From: Branchiostoma lanceolatum
Lineage: Eukaryota > Chordata > Leptocardii > Amphioxiformes > Branchiostomatidae
Direction: 5' to 3'
DNA: 64,000 nt
Assembly (NCBI RefSeq): GCF_035083965.1
Contig: NC_089731.1
Coordinates: 5,121,501-5,185,500 of the forward strand
Under the pieces are notes generated by a model that was given only the letters and a program-made list of their open reading frames with translations, was not told where the DNA came from and searched no databases. Numbering within the stretch: position 1 is the stretch's first letter; every line of letters begins with the position of its first letter. The position numbers were made by a program, and so were the translations under genes. Shown in pieces: positions 19,153 through 41,542 of this stretch.

Positions 19153-20290
19153 TCAGCTCATCTGCTATCGTGGTTTTACGTCGTCTTAGTTAGAATCGTA
19201 TGCATTTGTACATCTTTACATATTGTACATTTCTAGCATGTTGAGTGTTGTGATTTTTCACCCTTCTATCTTTGTAACTTGAACTTTATGTTTTCAATTT
19301 GAGTATCATAATATGACTGCAAAAATAATAAAACTGCAGTGCGTAATGAAGGCAATGTTGAAATCGTTCTCTAGCTGATCTTTGAAAGATCATTATGATC
19401 TGACATGATATATCGTACCTAAAAATAGGTCTTGTGAATATCAACCGGTGATCAATGGAAGATGCCATCAAATCAACTAACAGAACGCCGAAAATTCTTA
19501 CCCAGTTCTGGGTGCTGCAAAGAGCTGTAGGAAAGTATCATCACAGATGATTTCATCAACAACAGAGACTTTAAAAGATGCTTTATTGTCATGGTTTATC
19601 AATTTGTTCTTTATTCAGCCAGGCGATAGTAGACCAGGTGCCTTTGTGTACTTATTGTAACCTGATCCGAGGCCCTATCCCTGAGTACCAATTACCGCTC
19701 AAGCTTTCTTGCGATATTCGATAAGCCCTTTGCTAGCTGACCCTTCGTTGAACCTAGTCAGCACCGTGACTGCCATTGTACTAATGTGTGTACGTAAGAA
19801 CGAAGAAAACAAAGACGCGTACGCTTTACTTTTATTTCATTTTTACAATAACTTCATTGCATAACAATTGTACAAGGTACAAAGTATGGCATTTACTGGT
19901 ACATAGATAACATTCTATCGGGCTAGCCAATCTATCTAATACAATATTATGTTGTAGTCTATCTTATACAATATGGTGAAGTAGTCTATCTTATACAATA
20001 TGGTGTAGTAGTATGGGATGACAATGGGATTTTACAATCATTGGAGGAGTTTCTTACGTCTAGACATTCTTTGATATATTTCCCAATACATGTGACACAT
20101 GTGTCAGTCTAGACCGAAATAATGCGCGACAGACAGTCTGGAACAAAGCCTGTGGTGGTCGGATATTTTTATTTTTACCTTTTTTATGCCAAACTGCAAT
20201 TTTCAGTTTTAAACTATGAAGAGGGACTTAAAGACAGCAATCGTCCGAGAGGGCATCATCGAGCTGCTTATGGTGCTTACATGCTAATGT
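18610..20290. other. Gene C 3' flank and C-D spacer
   Basis: It holds a 60-bp (AT)n microsatellite (19091-19150). The sequence after it (19151-19330) recurs in diverged form downstream of gene D (25600-25760), so it is the shared 3' flank. From about 19340 the sequence matches the region upstream of gene C (13700-13840, 14260-14470). I see no gene; open frames here are short and not conserved. Confidence 0.5.
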
Positions 20291-20292
20291 AG

Positions 20293-20421
20293 TATCAGCT
20301 GACTGTGGCCATGACAACGCGTGTCGTCATGATCAAGGACGTGCACCGGCGCTGACGGTGAGTCACACCAGTCAGTACCGCGGTGAAGTGCAAACCATAC
20401 TTACTCCAGGGGGCCCCAAAA
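20293..20421 (+). promoter_or_regulatory. Gene D promoter module and non-coding first exon
   Basis: X-box-like GTGGCCATGACAAC (20305-20318, one mismatch to the RFX pattern), CRE-like GTGTCGTCATGATC (20321-20334), a nearby AAGGACGTG, initiator-like ACCAGTCAGT and donor CAAAA|GTAAGT (exon end 20421). The acceptor is at 21531-21532, 14 bases before the ATG. It is the most diverged of the four modules. Confidence 0.58.
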
Positions 20422-21307
20422 GTAAGTAACGTTCATGTTTAGCACACATTTTTGCCATTGAGAGGCCTCGAATACGTAACATTTAGACTGTAACAAGGCG
20501 TAACACTCTGGAATAGTATTACCAGGTACCGGATTCGCGGTGGGTTGGTGGAAAAACAGGTCGAAACTAGCCACCGAATAGGTTGTAGAATTTGCCAGAG
20601 GAGTCAGTCGGCCATTGAGTTACCGTTTCCAAACGACGGTTGAAAAAATTGTCCCCTATCAAGTATACATATAAGACTGATTTCTACAACTATGTCAGAT
20701 ACATTTGTACATATACTAGTTTTATACGTATCACTATCAGGAGTGTTCTACAGGTGCCCCAAACATTATTTTTAGAGGTCGTGGTTCTCAGTCATTTTCT
20801 ATAAAACAATTGATGCATTTTGTTTGCGGCACCTGTTAAAAACTCAGGATAACAGTGAGAACAAACCGAAGTAAACGTTGTCTTCGCGTCTGGCAACCTT
20901 TCGTCCTGTATAGGGCGAATCGTCGTTCTATTTACACCTGTCTGGGAAAACCCGTCACGCCCTGATTGACAACAAAAGAACCAAAATAGAAAACATAAAC
21001 CCCTGAGCAAGAAAACGAGTTCCTTCGGTGTATAAAGGGTAAGCATGCTTCCGTTAAAGTGTAATTTCCACCAAAAAAACGTCGTTTTAGACCTTGTTTA
21101 GACCAAGAAGATTGTCATTCCCTGTGTCTAGGCCTCCTTGAACTATGACGAGACCTGGCAGAAACCAGATAGTACACGCCCATATTTTGAAAGCAGGTAA
21201 CGTTAGTAGACAATAGACCTGGCTAGAAATCCCCTCCGAAAATATGGCCATGACCTTTACAAAGGTGTCCCTGAAACCCACAAAATTATCATCCAAAGTT
21301 CAAGTAC

Positions 21308-21503
21308 CCTGGGAACCAGACTTGGGAATCGGGACATTAGCCAGTTCCTTCGGCGGCCCAAGGCAGTCAGCCCGTCGATGTAAATTAGCGGTACGGGGGC
21401 CGGGAGTTCTAGCCCGGGTGAAAGAGCCGGACAGCTCCCCCGGTCTAGAACTCCCCCGGAATGAACTTACTAACGGCCCTATCCCCAAGACTGGTTCCCA
21501 GGG
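21308..21503. mobile_element. GC-rich MITE just upstream of the gene D coding start
   Basis: The ends CCCTGGGAACCAGACTTGGG and the complementary CCCAAGACTGGTTCCCAGGG (with one shift) define a 196-bp palindromic element. Flanks TTCAAGTA and TTCAATAT look like a decayed 8-bp duplication, and gene C has an empty site at the same position (ATTCAAATGTCAAG). Its right end lies 28 bases from the splice acceptor. Confidence 0.6.
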
Positions 21504-21546
21504 TTCAATATGCTATTCTTTTCCCTGCCCAGGAAAGCTATCCAAG

Positions 21547-24500
21547 ATGGACAAAAGGGAGGCAGCAGAGAAAAGGGCCTGCATGTGCATGGGCTGGGCC
21601 GTGTTTGCCGGGTGCATGGCGGCATGTTGTGCGACCGGCCTTATCGTCTGCGGGGTCGTGATCACCAAGCCGATCATCGAGACGAACTCTCTGGAGTTCC
21701 AGGAGACCACCTGTACCACGAACCAGAGTTATCTCACCGGTGAGTGCATTTAAGTCGATACTACAGACACGATAAGCAATCCCATGTAATGAATTTATCG
21801 GTATAAAAACAAGGTAAAGGTATTCCCATACTATTAGCCTTTTTGAGGCCGTAAGGGCAGTTGGTTGTTATCCACCGTGTCTAGGGTACGGTATTGGAAA
21901 GCGGAACCCATCCCTCTCCTTCCACCGCCTTTTGCCTTCGCAACCGAAGTCAGGTAACCAGTTTTACACCTGGGTTGAGGAAAGCCATGCTAAGTGCCTT
22001 TCCCAAGGACGCAACGTTTAGTCAGGAATGCCGATAATAGACTCCGTGACCCCTCGATCGCGTGTCCTCTAACCTAGCCACTCGGCCAATCTATGTACTA
22101 TTTTTTCGTCCTCCTGGATTACAACAGTATTTTGAAACAAAAGGAAGGGGAATCTATGTAGTTGTACCTCTATAATTGTTTTCGGAACATCTTGAGGAAC
22201 ATCTGCAAATTTTGAAGTACCTATTAATTAGCGCTGTAACTTTTCAATGGAAAATGTTGATGTAAAAATGACTTTCAGTTGTCAGTGACTGAATAGCACT
22301 ACACTCTTAAGCTTTTGATCGGATGTTCAGTCAAGAAATGGAAACATCTATTTCCTGAATTATCACCCTGGATTACAACCCATCCCCAGTTCACCTGCGA
22401 GAGATGCAGGCGAGCATGCCACTCTAGGATAGGACAGTTCAGCCACCAGAGGACCTGTTCAACCACTTCCTACTAATCCTATAGGCAACGGGGAATAAGC
22501 CATCCTCATCACCTGGATTATGTATATATAATTCATACATAGCAAATACAATATAGGATAGGACTGTTTATGCACAAGAGGACCTGCTCAACCACTTTCT
22601 ACTAATCCTAGACAACGGGGAATGAGCCATCCTCATCACCTTGGATTATGTATATATAATTCATACATAGCAAATGAAATATTGATGTGAGTAAATACAA
22701 TGAAAGAACAAAGAGACGTGTTATGCCGTACATGAAGGTGCGCATGGCATCTTTTGCGACATTTTCTGCACTATTCCGAGCAGCTCGCTACGACTCATGC
22801 AACAATATAAGCGTTCTTTCGAGGATTTTTGTGTACTGACATATTTTTCTTTCCTTTCAGGGCAGAACATTGACTGTGGCTGTGGTAAGAACTGTAGGTC
22901 CAACTACCCCTGTCTGCGCATAACTGTTACGCATGTTCTAAATAACGCCACTGTCGACGCCGTGCTGTTCGACACTGAGTCTAGGCTGAACAGCGATGGG
23001 GACAACGCCGAGGTAAGAATTATGAAATCAATCAATCAATCAATATTTTAGTCAGGAGCTCTATACATTGTCAGTCATTGTGCGAGTGGCGTAGGGAATT
23101 ATAACATTACCTTTGTTGTAGTCAGCAAGGCGTGTCAATCCGATGTGACACATCATCTGCTTCTTTTTTTCCCCTCTTTTCCTCCATGAAAAAAAATGGA
23201 GGTTATTTTCTAATTCGTGTGTTCGGAAAGAAGTAACTTAAGTTTGGGCGCTCTACCAGCTTGTTCCGAAATTGCAGGAGCATTTTTGTCAACATTCTTC
23301 ACTAATTGGATTCATAATTTTCTTAACATATCGTTTTGCTGTGTCAATGTGTACTCTGTTTTAATCAATCATGATTACACAGTGAAGCTTGATTGGGAAA
23401 AGGTAATGAAAACAAGACAAACACTGACGAAACTTTGTTTACAGAATAGACAGTGCGTTACGGCACCTTGCGATAGAAGCGAAAGTTCGAACCGGGCAGA
23501 AGTTCTGAACTTCAACGACACCTATGCCCCTGGGCAGTCCTACACGTGCCTGTACCACCCGGACAGTCCAACGGTCAGTAACCTCTAATCTATGCCTTAG
23601 CCTCAACAAGAGTATAACAGTGCAAGGAAGGCTGAAAGCTAACGTTATGTGCTTATGTAAAAGCCCCCCTTTATTAAATTGTAACAATTCAAATAAATCA
23701 ATTAGACAAAAGAAGTAAGATGGGCAATAGTCTAATAGATGAATGATTTTGAGACACTACCGAAGATCTGACAGCCACTTTTCTGCAACCTTCTTGGTTT
23801 TCTGATCTTCTTAACGTTTCAGTTAGTGTTATGACAGTTCATCCTCTGATACTAGAATTTTCCTCCCAATATTTCTGCTGCCTACCCCTCTTTTCTTTTC
23901 TTGTGTAGTTAAGTTAGGAGGTCTTCGTATGGACCGATGTTTTGCTTGTCTTTATTCCGTACTTAACATTCGAGATGTGATCCATAGAGGTAGCATCTTT
24001 CGGAAGCATCTAATTTCTGTGTTTTGTGTTCTTTATTTATTTCAGTACATGTTCTATCAACGTAATTTGTATGTATAATATGCAACTTTCGTTAACACGT
24101 GGTTTTGGTTCTTCCACTTTTTCTCGGGTTAGGTAAGCCAAGACTGATTTTTTTCTGAATAAACTTTATTGTCATTCTGTACAAAAATACATGGTACAAG
24201 CAGTAACTGTCAACAATGTTCGCTGTGATATATACTTACAATAATTCATATTTTTCTTAAAGAGCATTCGGATTTAAACAATGTAATTATGTCCATTCTA
24301 TTTGTTCTGTACTTAAATTTACAGATTGTGTTTTTCCCCAGCAGTATTAGTTCATTAATGTATTGAAAAAGCCAAGACTGATTTATTTATTTCCCTACGT
24401 GCAGAAAGTCCTGCTGACTCGACTGTTCACTTGGGACGCCATGTTTCACTCCATGTTGTGGACAAGCATCACGACCTTCATCTTCACCATCATCACCATC

Positions 24501-24722
24501 TACTGTCTGTACCAGTGCAAGCAGGCCAAGAACAAGGTGGCCTCCATTCCAGTGTCAGCACCGACGAGAGTACCAGGGGCACAGCCCGGGCACTTCATCA
24601 CACAGCCCGGGGGCTTCATCACACAGCCGCCCGCCTACACGGCTGGAGGAGGGAATCTGGAGATGGCGCCACCACCAACAGCCCTGTACTCCTCTGAAAA
24701 GTCAGGATATACATACACCTAG
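21547..24722 (+). CDS. KCNMB-like two-TM membrane protein, gene D
   Basis: Coding exons 21547-21739, 22861-23012, 23445-23573, 24405-24722 (phases 1, 0, 0), 263 aa. The N-terminus is MDKREAAEKRACMCMGW; TM1 reaches VCGVVITKP. The loop reads CGCGKNC, NYPCLRITV, RQCVTAPC, FNDT, SYTCLYHP; it is the shortest loop of the four. TM2 follows WDAMFHSMLW. The tail has a GHFITQPGGFITQPPAY repeat with one PPxY and ends SEKSGYTYT. A polyadenylation signal AATAAA is at 24801-24806. Pairs with gene C in sequence and tail type. Confidence 0.75.
22424..22675 (+). repeat. Tandem duplication of a ~125-bp segment, gene D intron 1 of the coding region
   Basis: Two copies in tandem (about 22424-22549 and 22552-22675), each starting TAGGATAGGAC and ending in ATTCATACATAGCAAAT. 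They are nearly identical. No coding signal. Confidence 0.75.
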
Positions 24723-26570
24723 GTCGATCGCCCCTTGACCTCGTGAAACGTGCTCACCTGAGACCCAGCGTGTGTTCAACGACAGTTTAATTTGCTTGAA
24801 AATAAAACAAACATGTTCGCCTCCATATATTTATTGATGTAACGTTAATCTAGGAAATCACTACCGTTTCAAGACGGAGCACATACACAGAGACTCAGGT
24901 GTGTGTATGTGTGTGATAGCTTGTTTGTTTGTTGAACAGATAGATTTCTAAAGGTGCATTCACAAAGCTTAAAGTGACTGCTAGTGCAGGATTCTTTTCT
25001 TTTCAGTCTCCAATTCACATGTCCACTTGTAAATGATATATTGTAAAATTCTAGTCAAAATGCAAAACCAAAATATGAACTTACTTACGTTCAACGAACA
25101 ATAAAGATATTGAAATTTCATGTTGGGCTATAAGCCTGTAAAGATAGAAGTATATATACTACATACTATATAGATATTAGCCGAATGTTATATTATACTA
25201 GTATTTTCGTGTTCTTCTTACATCCCAGGAATGAACTAGAGTCTTTATTATACAAAATCATAAACGTACTTCTCGTTTCTTCATGTTTATTCAGCTGCAG
25301 AGTAACTATGTATATTTGTTTGGTATGTCAGCAGGTAAGGAAATGTATTGTCAGCTGTATGCGCCTGAAGTATTTGCAAATTTTCGCTTCAGCTGAAGAT
25401 ACTATACAGACATTTTTATAAAGAGAGTGAATATACACCTGAGAGACAGACAATGATCATACTACTTTGACAATCTTTATAAACTTACGAGTCTACGCTT
25501 TTAATGCGGGCTTTTGCTTCTTCTTTGGAAGCAGTGGAAAATAAAAGCCCCAATATGATACAGAAAAAAGGTGACCATCACATGTACAAATGTTTATGTA
25601 TATGACGGTTTTACGCCATGTAAGGTAGACTTGTTTTCATTTGTGCATCCTTTTATACTGTATATTTTTAGTGTGCTGATCGTTGTGATTTTCAACACTT
25701 GAAAGTTTTACCTTTGTAACTTAATCTATATTGCGTGCCATGGAAATAAAGACATGTTATGCAGTAATAATAATTCTATTTGCAAGTTCATGCCCGAGGG
25801 CTTATTGCAACATGAAACAATACATAGCAAGGGCGTTGTTTTCCCAACATTTAGCGTTCTTATTTACCATGCACTGCTGACACAAAATGGCGTCCCACAT
25901 AGTAGGGCATGAAAAAAAATGATCCATTTGCTCCTGGCAGACGACTTGTCACCTATAAATCAAGTGAAATTCCGAACGGCGTGAAGACAAAACATAAATA
26001 GTTAAGCTTTGAAATTGATATCACCTCAGGCCTAGGGCAGGGGCAACAAATGTCAATGACCGATAGAGCATCGTATGCAAGGTTTTGTTTGTTCAGGCGG
26101 CTTGAAATGAAACTCCAGGTATTGTTTTCAAACACCCTACTAGTATAATTCAGTGATTACTATGTTGATATGAAGTTATCTCTAGTAGTATTGACTTGTG
26201 ACCAACCCCCTACTATCTGCGCTAAGGTCAGAAGAACAGAAAGACGTACCTTTATTGGTTAAATATGTCTTTGTTGCAATCCTTTAGTAAGTTAACAATG
26301 CAAATATAGAGTTTAGACATGTCTGTAGAGGTAACATGTAATCTGAACTCCTCGGTCCGTAAACGTATTTGTCAGTGCACAACAGCGCCACCTGGTGGTC
26401 ATTTTGGAAACTGCAGCTAAGATAATATTTTTGCATCTGCTTGGAGATTTGATTTGATATTGATGTAGTTTAAAAACGAAGATTTTCTACTTTCATCTTT
26501 GTTTGGCAAAAATTAATCTAAGTAAATTGACCAACAGGCGCTTCCAGAGGGGATAGCTGACCGGCGCAAA
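24723..26570. other. Gene D 3' flank and spacer before enolase
   Basis: It contains the gene D polyadenylation signal, a GTGTGTATGTGTGTG run near 24900, and a diverged copy of the gene C 3' flank (25550-25770), which marks the end of the duplicated array. Beyond 25,800 there is no similarity to the array units and no gene is visible. Confidence 0.45.
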
Positions 26571-26574
26571 ATGG

Positions 26575-26985
26575 TCTGCTTGAAGAAACGTCCTAACCAC
26601 ACATCTGCTTGAAGAAACGTCCCAATCACACATCTGCTTGAAGAAACGTCCCAATCACATATCTATCTGAAGTATCGTTTGCAATTTCAATAAATCAAAT
26701 CAAATCAAGAAACGTCCCAATCACATACATGTATCTGCTTGAAGGAACGTCCCAATCACACATCTGCTTGAAGAAAAGTCCCAATCACACATCTGTTTGA
26801 AGAAACGTCCCAATCACACATCTGTTTGAAGAAACGTCCCAATCACATATCTGTTTGAAGAATCCTCCCAATCACACATCTGCTTGAAGAAACGTCCCAA
26901 TCACACATCTGTTTGAAGAAACGTCCCAGCCACACATCTGCTTACAAAAACGTCCCAACCACACATCTGCTTGAAAATATAACGT
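26575..26985 (+). repeat. 29-bp minisatellite upstream of enolase
   Basis: About 13 tandem copies of a 29-bp unit (CATCTGCTTGAAGAAACG followed by TCCCAATCACA), with small variations and one interruption near 26665-26707 (CAATTTCAATAAATCAAATC). The block stops about 60 bases before the predicted enolase first exon. Each unit has a CATCTG E-box. Confidence 0.9.
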
Positions 26986-27078
26986 CATAGGTGAATAACC
27001 TTGAGATGCAAATGAGCCCCGCTAGTCACGTGACCGTCTCTCGCCATCTTGCCGTCTGACACCAGCAGCCGTCCCACG
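26986..27078 (+). promoter_or_regulatory. Enolase promoter and non-coding first exon
   Basis: Clustered motifs: CRE-like AACGTCA (26981-26987), the exact octamer ATGCAAAT (27006-27013), the palindromic E-box GTCACGTGAC (27025-27034) and a YY1-type GCCATCTTG (27043-27051). The last is typical of TATA-less housekeeping promoters at or just after the start site. A splice donor CCCACG|GTACGT ends the presumed 5'UTR exon at 27078; the acceptor is at 29487-29488. The transcription start is inferred. Confidence 0.6.
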
Positions 27079-27860
27079 GTACGTCCCGATCTTCTTCAAA
27101 TTTCTCCTTTATAACGCCATGATATACAACACTGTATTACTGTAACGTTAGCGAAAGATGTGTTCTTTCTCCTGTAAAGATTTGGGTGCTCCTGCATAAG
27201 AATTTCAGCTGAAATTTGAAATATAACGTCAGCTGTACCTAGCCGGTTAGGTGAAACTTGAAGGTGACCCCATGTACATCAGCACGTAGACCACGTCTGA
27301 TCCGCACGTTAAAATATTTATTTACGTATTGACCTCGATTTTTGTGTGCAACGTCGAACAGACTTTCTTCTAAGTAAAGATGCGAGGGACTCCTGAACTT
27401 CCTGAAGTCCATAACTTCAGGATTCATGATAGATTTATTCTGATCAGTTGTTTCACGCTTTACTCTAACGTGCCGGCATGTTTGGCCCCTCCCCCTTTGT
27501 CATGTAAAAATGTGAATGATTTTCACGTACATGTACTCGATAATGTCTTGTTCCTGTCATTATTGACCCCACACTAGTATGGTTCAATTCGGATATTTTT
27601 CTATATTCGAGTTCCAATGGATTAGGACTAGATTCCGCATGCAAATTAAGGTTACATTAGGAATTCAAAGCTAGTTTAACCTCCTTGGTTTAACCAAACC
27701 TCATAGATTTAAGTTTAAACATACATGAGGTGGAGCAGTGAAAATGACATTGAAAGATTGCAATAGATTTCGACAAAAAAATGCACAATTAACTTTAAAA
27801 AAATACAAAACTGCAAAATATTCAATGTACTGTTGGACAGTTAAATTTGTACATAAAAAA

Positions 27861-28284
27861 GTGGCGTGGTGTGGCGTAATGGTGAGAGCATAGGGCTGCC
27901 AAACAACGTGGCCCGAGTTCGATTCCGGCTCTCCCCCAGACATGTCTGGACATGCACCCGACGTTGTGCCCTTGGGAAAGGCACTTAACACAAAATCCTT
28001 CACTTCACTCAGGTGTAAATGAGTACCTAGCTTTGTCTAGGGACGTCCCTCGGATAGGACGTTAAATGGAGGTCCCGTGTTTGGGGAGAGCCACACCCCG
28101 CGCACGTAAAAGAACTCACCACACCTTTCGAAAAAGAGTAGGGGCATGCCCCGGTGTGCGATGGTCCAAAAACCTACAGTCGGCCGCACATGGGTTCGCC
28201 CTTAGTAATAGCCTCTGGCTAGTTGGGTAACCCTGGCAACATGCCGAACCAATAAATAAATAAATAAAAAAATAAATAAAAAAA
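27861..28284 (+). mobile_element. tRNA-headed SINE-like element, enolase intron 1
   Basis: The head GTGGCGTAATGGTGAGAGC (A-box-like) and GAGTTCGATTCCGGC (B box, 27914-27928) have tRNA promoter spacing. A body (TGCCCTTGGGAAAGGCACTT, CTCGGATAGGACG, GAGAGCCACACC) follows, with a tail of AAATA repeats. The tail and body recur at 4168-4402. It is the most complete member of the family in the window. Confidence 0.7.
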
Positions 28285-29515
28285 GGTCATTGCAAATTGA
28301 TAGATTGCAGGTTGCCTTACATCCATATGTAACTAAATGTAATAAAAGATTGTATACCTGGCAAAAGATAAAACAATTTTGAGCTGTAGAAATAGACATG
28401 TTACCAGCCTATAGGAATCAGATACTAGTATTCAGCACGTTTTCGCCAATAAACCAATGACAAACTAACCATAAGCTATATGACACTACTTGGAGTACAG
28501 CCAGTTTTCTGGGTTACCATAGGACATCCATTGCGCTTCACGTAAAATCATCCAAGTGGTCCGGACTTCTAAATATGGCAAGTACAGATCCTACGTGGTC
28601 TACTTGCGCGCAGTGACTGTTGAAAATTGGGGTGACCTTTAGCTTCACACCCCAGTAAGGTTAGCTGTTCATTTTCAATTTTAAACTAAAGGACCACTTG
28701 GATGCTGATCACATCTTGCTGACAGACACACTCTAAGGTTAGTAACCCCAAAGACTGGCTGGACTCCAGCATGTAAGAATTTAACAGGAACTAGTGCTAT
28801 GAGCTATGGATACTGTGTCAAAGGAGATAGAGCAGAAATAATGCATATTTAGAAAGATCACAGTGTTTCCCAAAAATTATGGCTACCAGCAGGAAAACAG
28901 GGTGTCCTCTGGGTGTCCCCTGCAAAAGGAGGGCGTCTAATTTTTTTGTTTTATTAGCAGTAGGGCGTCCAGAAGACACCCTGGCGCCCTGATAGCTGAT
29001 AGCCTGCTACTAATCAAGACCATTAATCTAAAAAGATTGGACTTTCTTTTATAACTTGCTATTGTTGACAAGTAGTCTACAGACCATTATGCAGCCATAA
29101 TTCTTCTTCTTTTTCAACTTTGTGCAGAACCTCAGTAGGTTAAGGGCTCAGGCACGATGTAATTTGGTGATACTGTAGTCCATAACTCCAGTAACCCCTG
29201 CCCTAGACAGGGCTGTAAAAACATATCACTTCTATTTTAAGGTTTGGGCTGGATGGAAGAGGTGTCCCTCGCACAGTAGCAACTAGTAGGTTGTTTCAAC
29301 TTAAGCTTGGGTAGGAGTGCATAGTATTAGTCTTCATCTATGAAAAACTTATGAAGCCATAATCTTGAGCTACATGTAATTTATGTTATTGATGGCATGT
29401 GAACACTGAGAAAGGATGAAGTGCTAGACTAGTATTCTAAATATCCTGTTTTTGTTTACATTCATTTGACATTTATTTGTTTTTGCAGAAGCAGAAGCCA
29501 CCAATAGCAGCCACC

Positions 29516-40386
<10,871 letters not shown>

Positions 40387-41243
40387 GCAAACTTCATGTC
40401 TCAGTTATTCTGCAGTGACCTACACGTACAAAACTGTCGGAACTTGTAGACTGCATATTGAGTGTTTAGAAGAATGCAAATATAGCACTTGACTGTTGAA
40501 TATTCCTTTAGCAAATAATTAAGAAAACAATTATGACACTGGCTGCTCCTAACTACCGCACTACTTGTCACATAAGTCACGAATGAAAAACTATGTTGTA
40601 AAGAGTGTGGATTTGGTTATTATGAAGAACTAGAGCGCTGAATTAGATGTACATTATAATGTATGGTTCATACGAAAAGCTGCAAGATTCAGTTCAGTTT
40701 CTGTTTGGTCTTCCGTGTGTGTTGTCTGAGACAATTAAAAGATAGTGCTATCTTTACATCAAGAGATTGGAACCCAAGCATGTTGCACATGTCATGTTCA
40801 TACTTTAGAAAACTACTTCAACTGGTGCTGGGAGTACATGGCAGCTGGAATAAACAGTGATGTGGTTCAGATTTCATATTTTCGTCCCCCCTTCTCATTA
40901 TTGAAGGATTAGCCATCTAGTATGTAAGTTTTGTGCACTACCCTGGTCCAGTTTTAAGTACCAAAATGACACATTGCACTGTGTGACAGTTTACAAGATA
41001 TACAGGGCAGACAAATAAAATGACCCATCAGAACAGATTTTAATCCTTTGTGGACCATAACATAAATTTATTACAAAAAATAGACACTCTTTTTGGAACA
41101 ATGTACAATGAGATCTCATTATATACAAGCTAGCACCATACCTAAACATACAGGAGACAATTTTCAAGTCTCTAGAAGCCACAACTATATTAAGGTGGAT
41201 AAAGCATTATAACATGGTCGGGAAACAATAGCCAAATTGAATG

Positions 41244-41401
41244 TAGGATATCTGAGATTCTTTTTACACAACCAGGTAATCTCACCTGCTAACGTTTCGG
41301 AAGTACTCCAGTCAGAAGCTCTGATGAAGGTGTCTGATAGACACCGAAACGTTAGCAGTTGAGATTACCTGGTTGTGTAAAAATAATCTCCGATATCCTA
41401 T
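41244..41401. mobile_element. Palindromic MITE between enolase and GTF3C3
   Basis: Ends TAGGATATCTGAGATT and AATCTCCGATATCCTA are inverted copies, with an inner TTTTTACACAACCAGG / CCTGGTTGTGTAAAAA pair and GCTAACGTTTCGG / CCGAAACGTTAGC. A long hairpin of about 158 bp near the two convergent 3' ends. Confidence 0.75.
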
Positions 41402-41542
41402 ATTCTACCAACCTGATGAATTTATTTTCGGGGGCAAATTGAATGTAGTTGTTTATGGGACCAAAAGTGACATACAGTCAAGCGAGAACTTTTGATCCTG
41501 TAACACTCAAGCAAAACACAGTTCTTCACACGGTTGCAGGTG

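Noticed and set aside
26575-26985. Regular direct repeats resembling a CRISPR array
   Set aside because: The 29-bp units are contiguous with no unique spacers, and the genome is eukaryotic. It is a minisatellite.
27380-27577. 65-codon frame in enolase intron 1
   Set aside because: No splice or conservation evidence; it lies inside the first intron of a housekeeping gene and has no recognisable domain.
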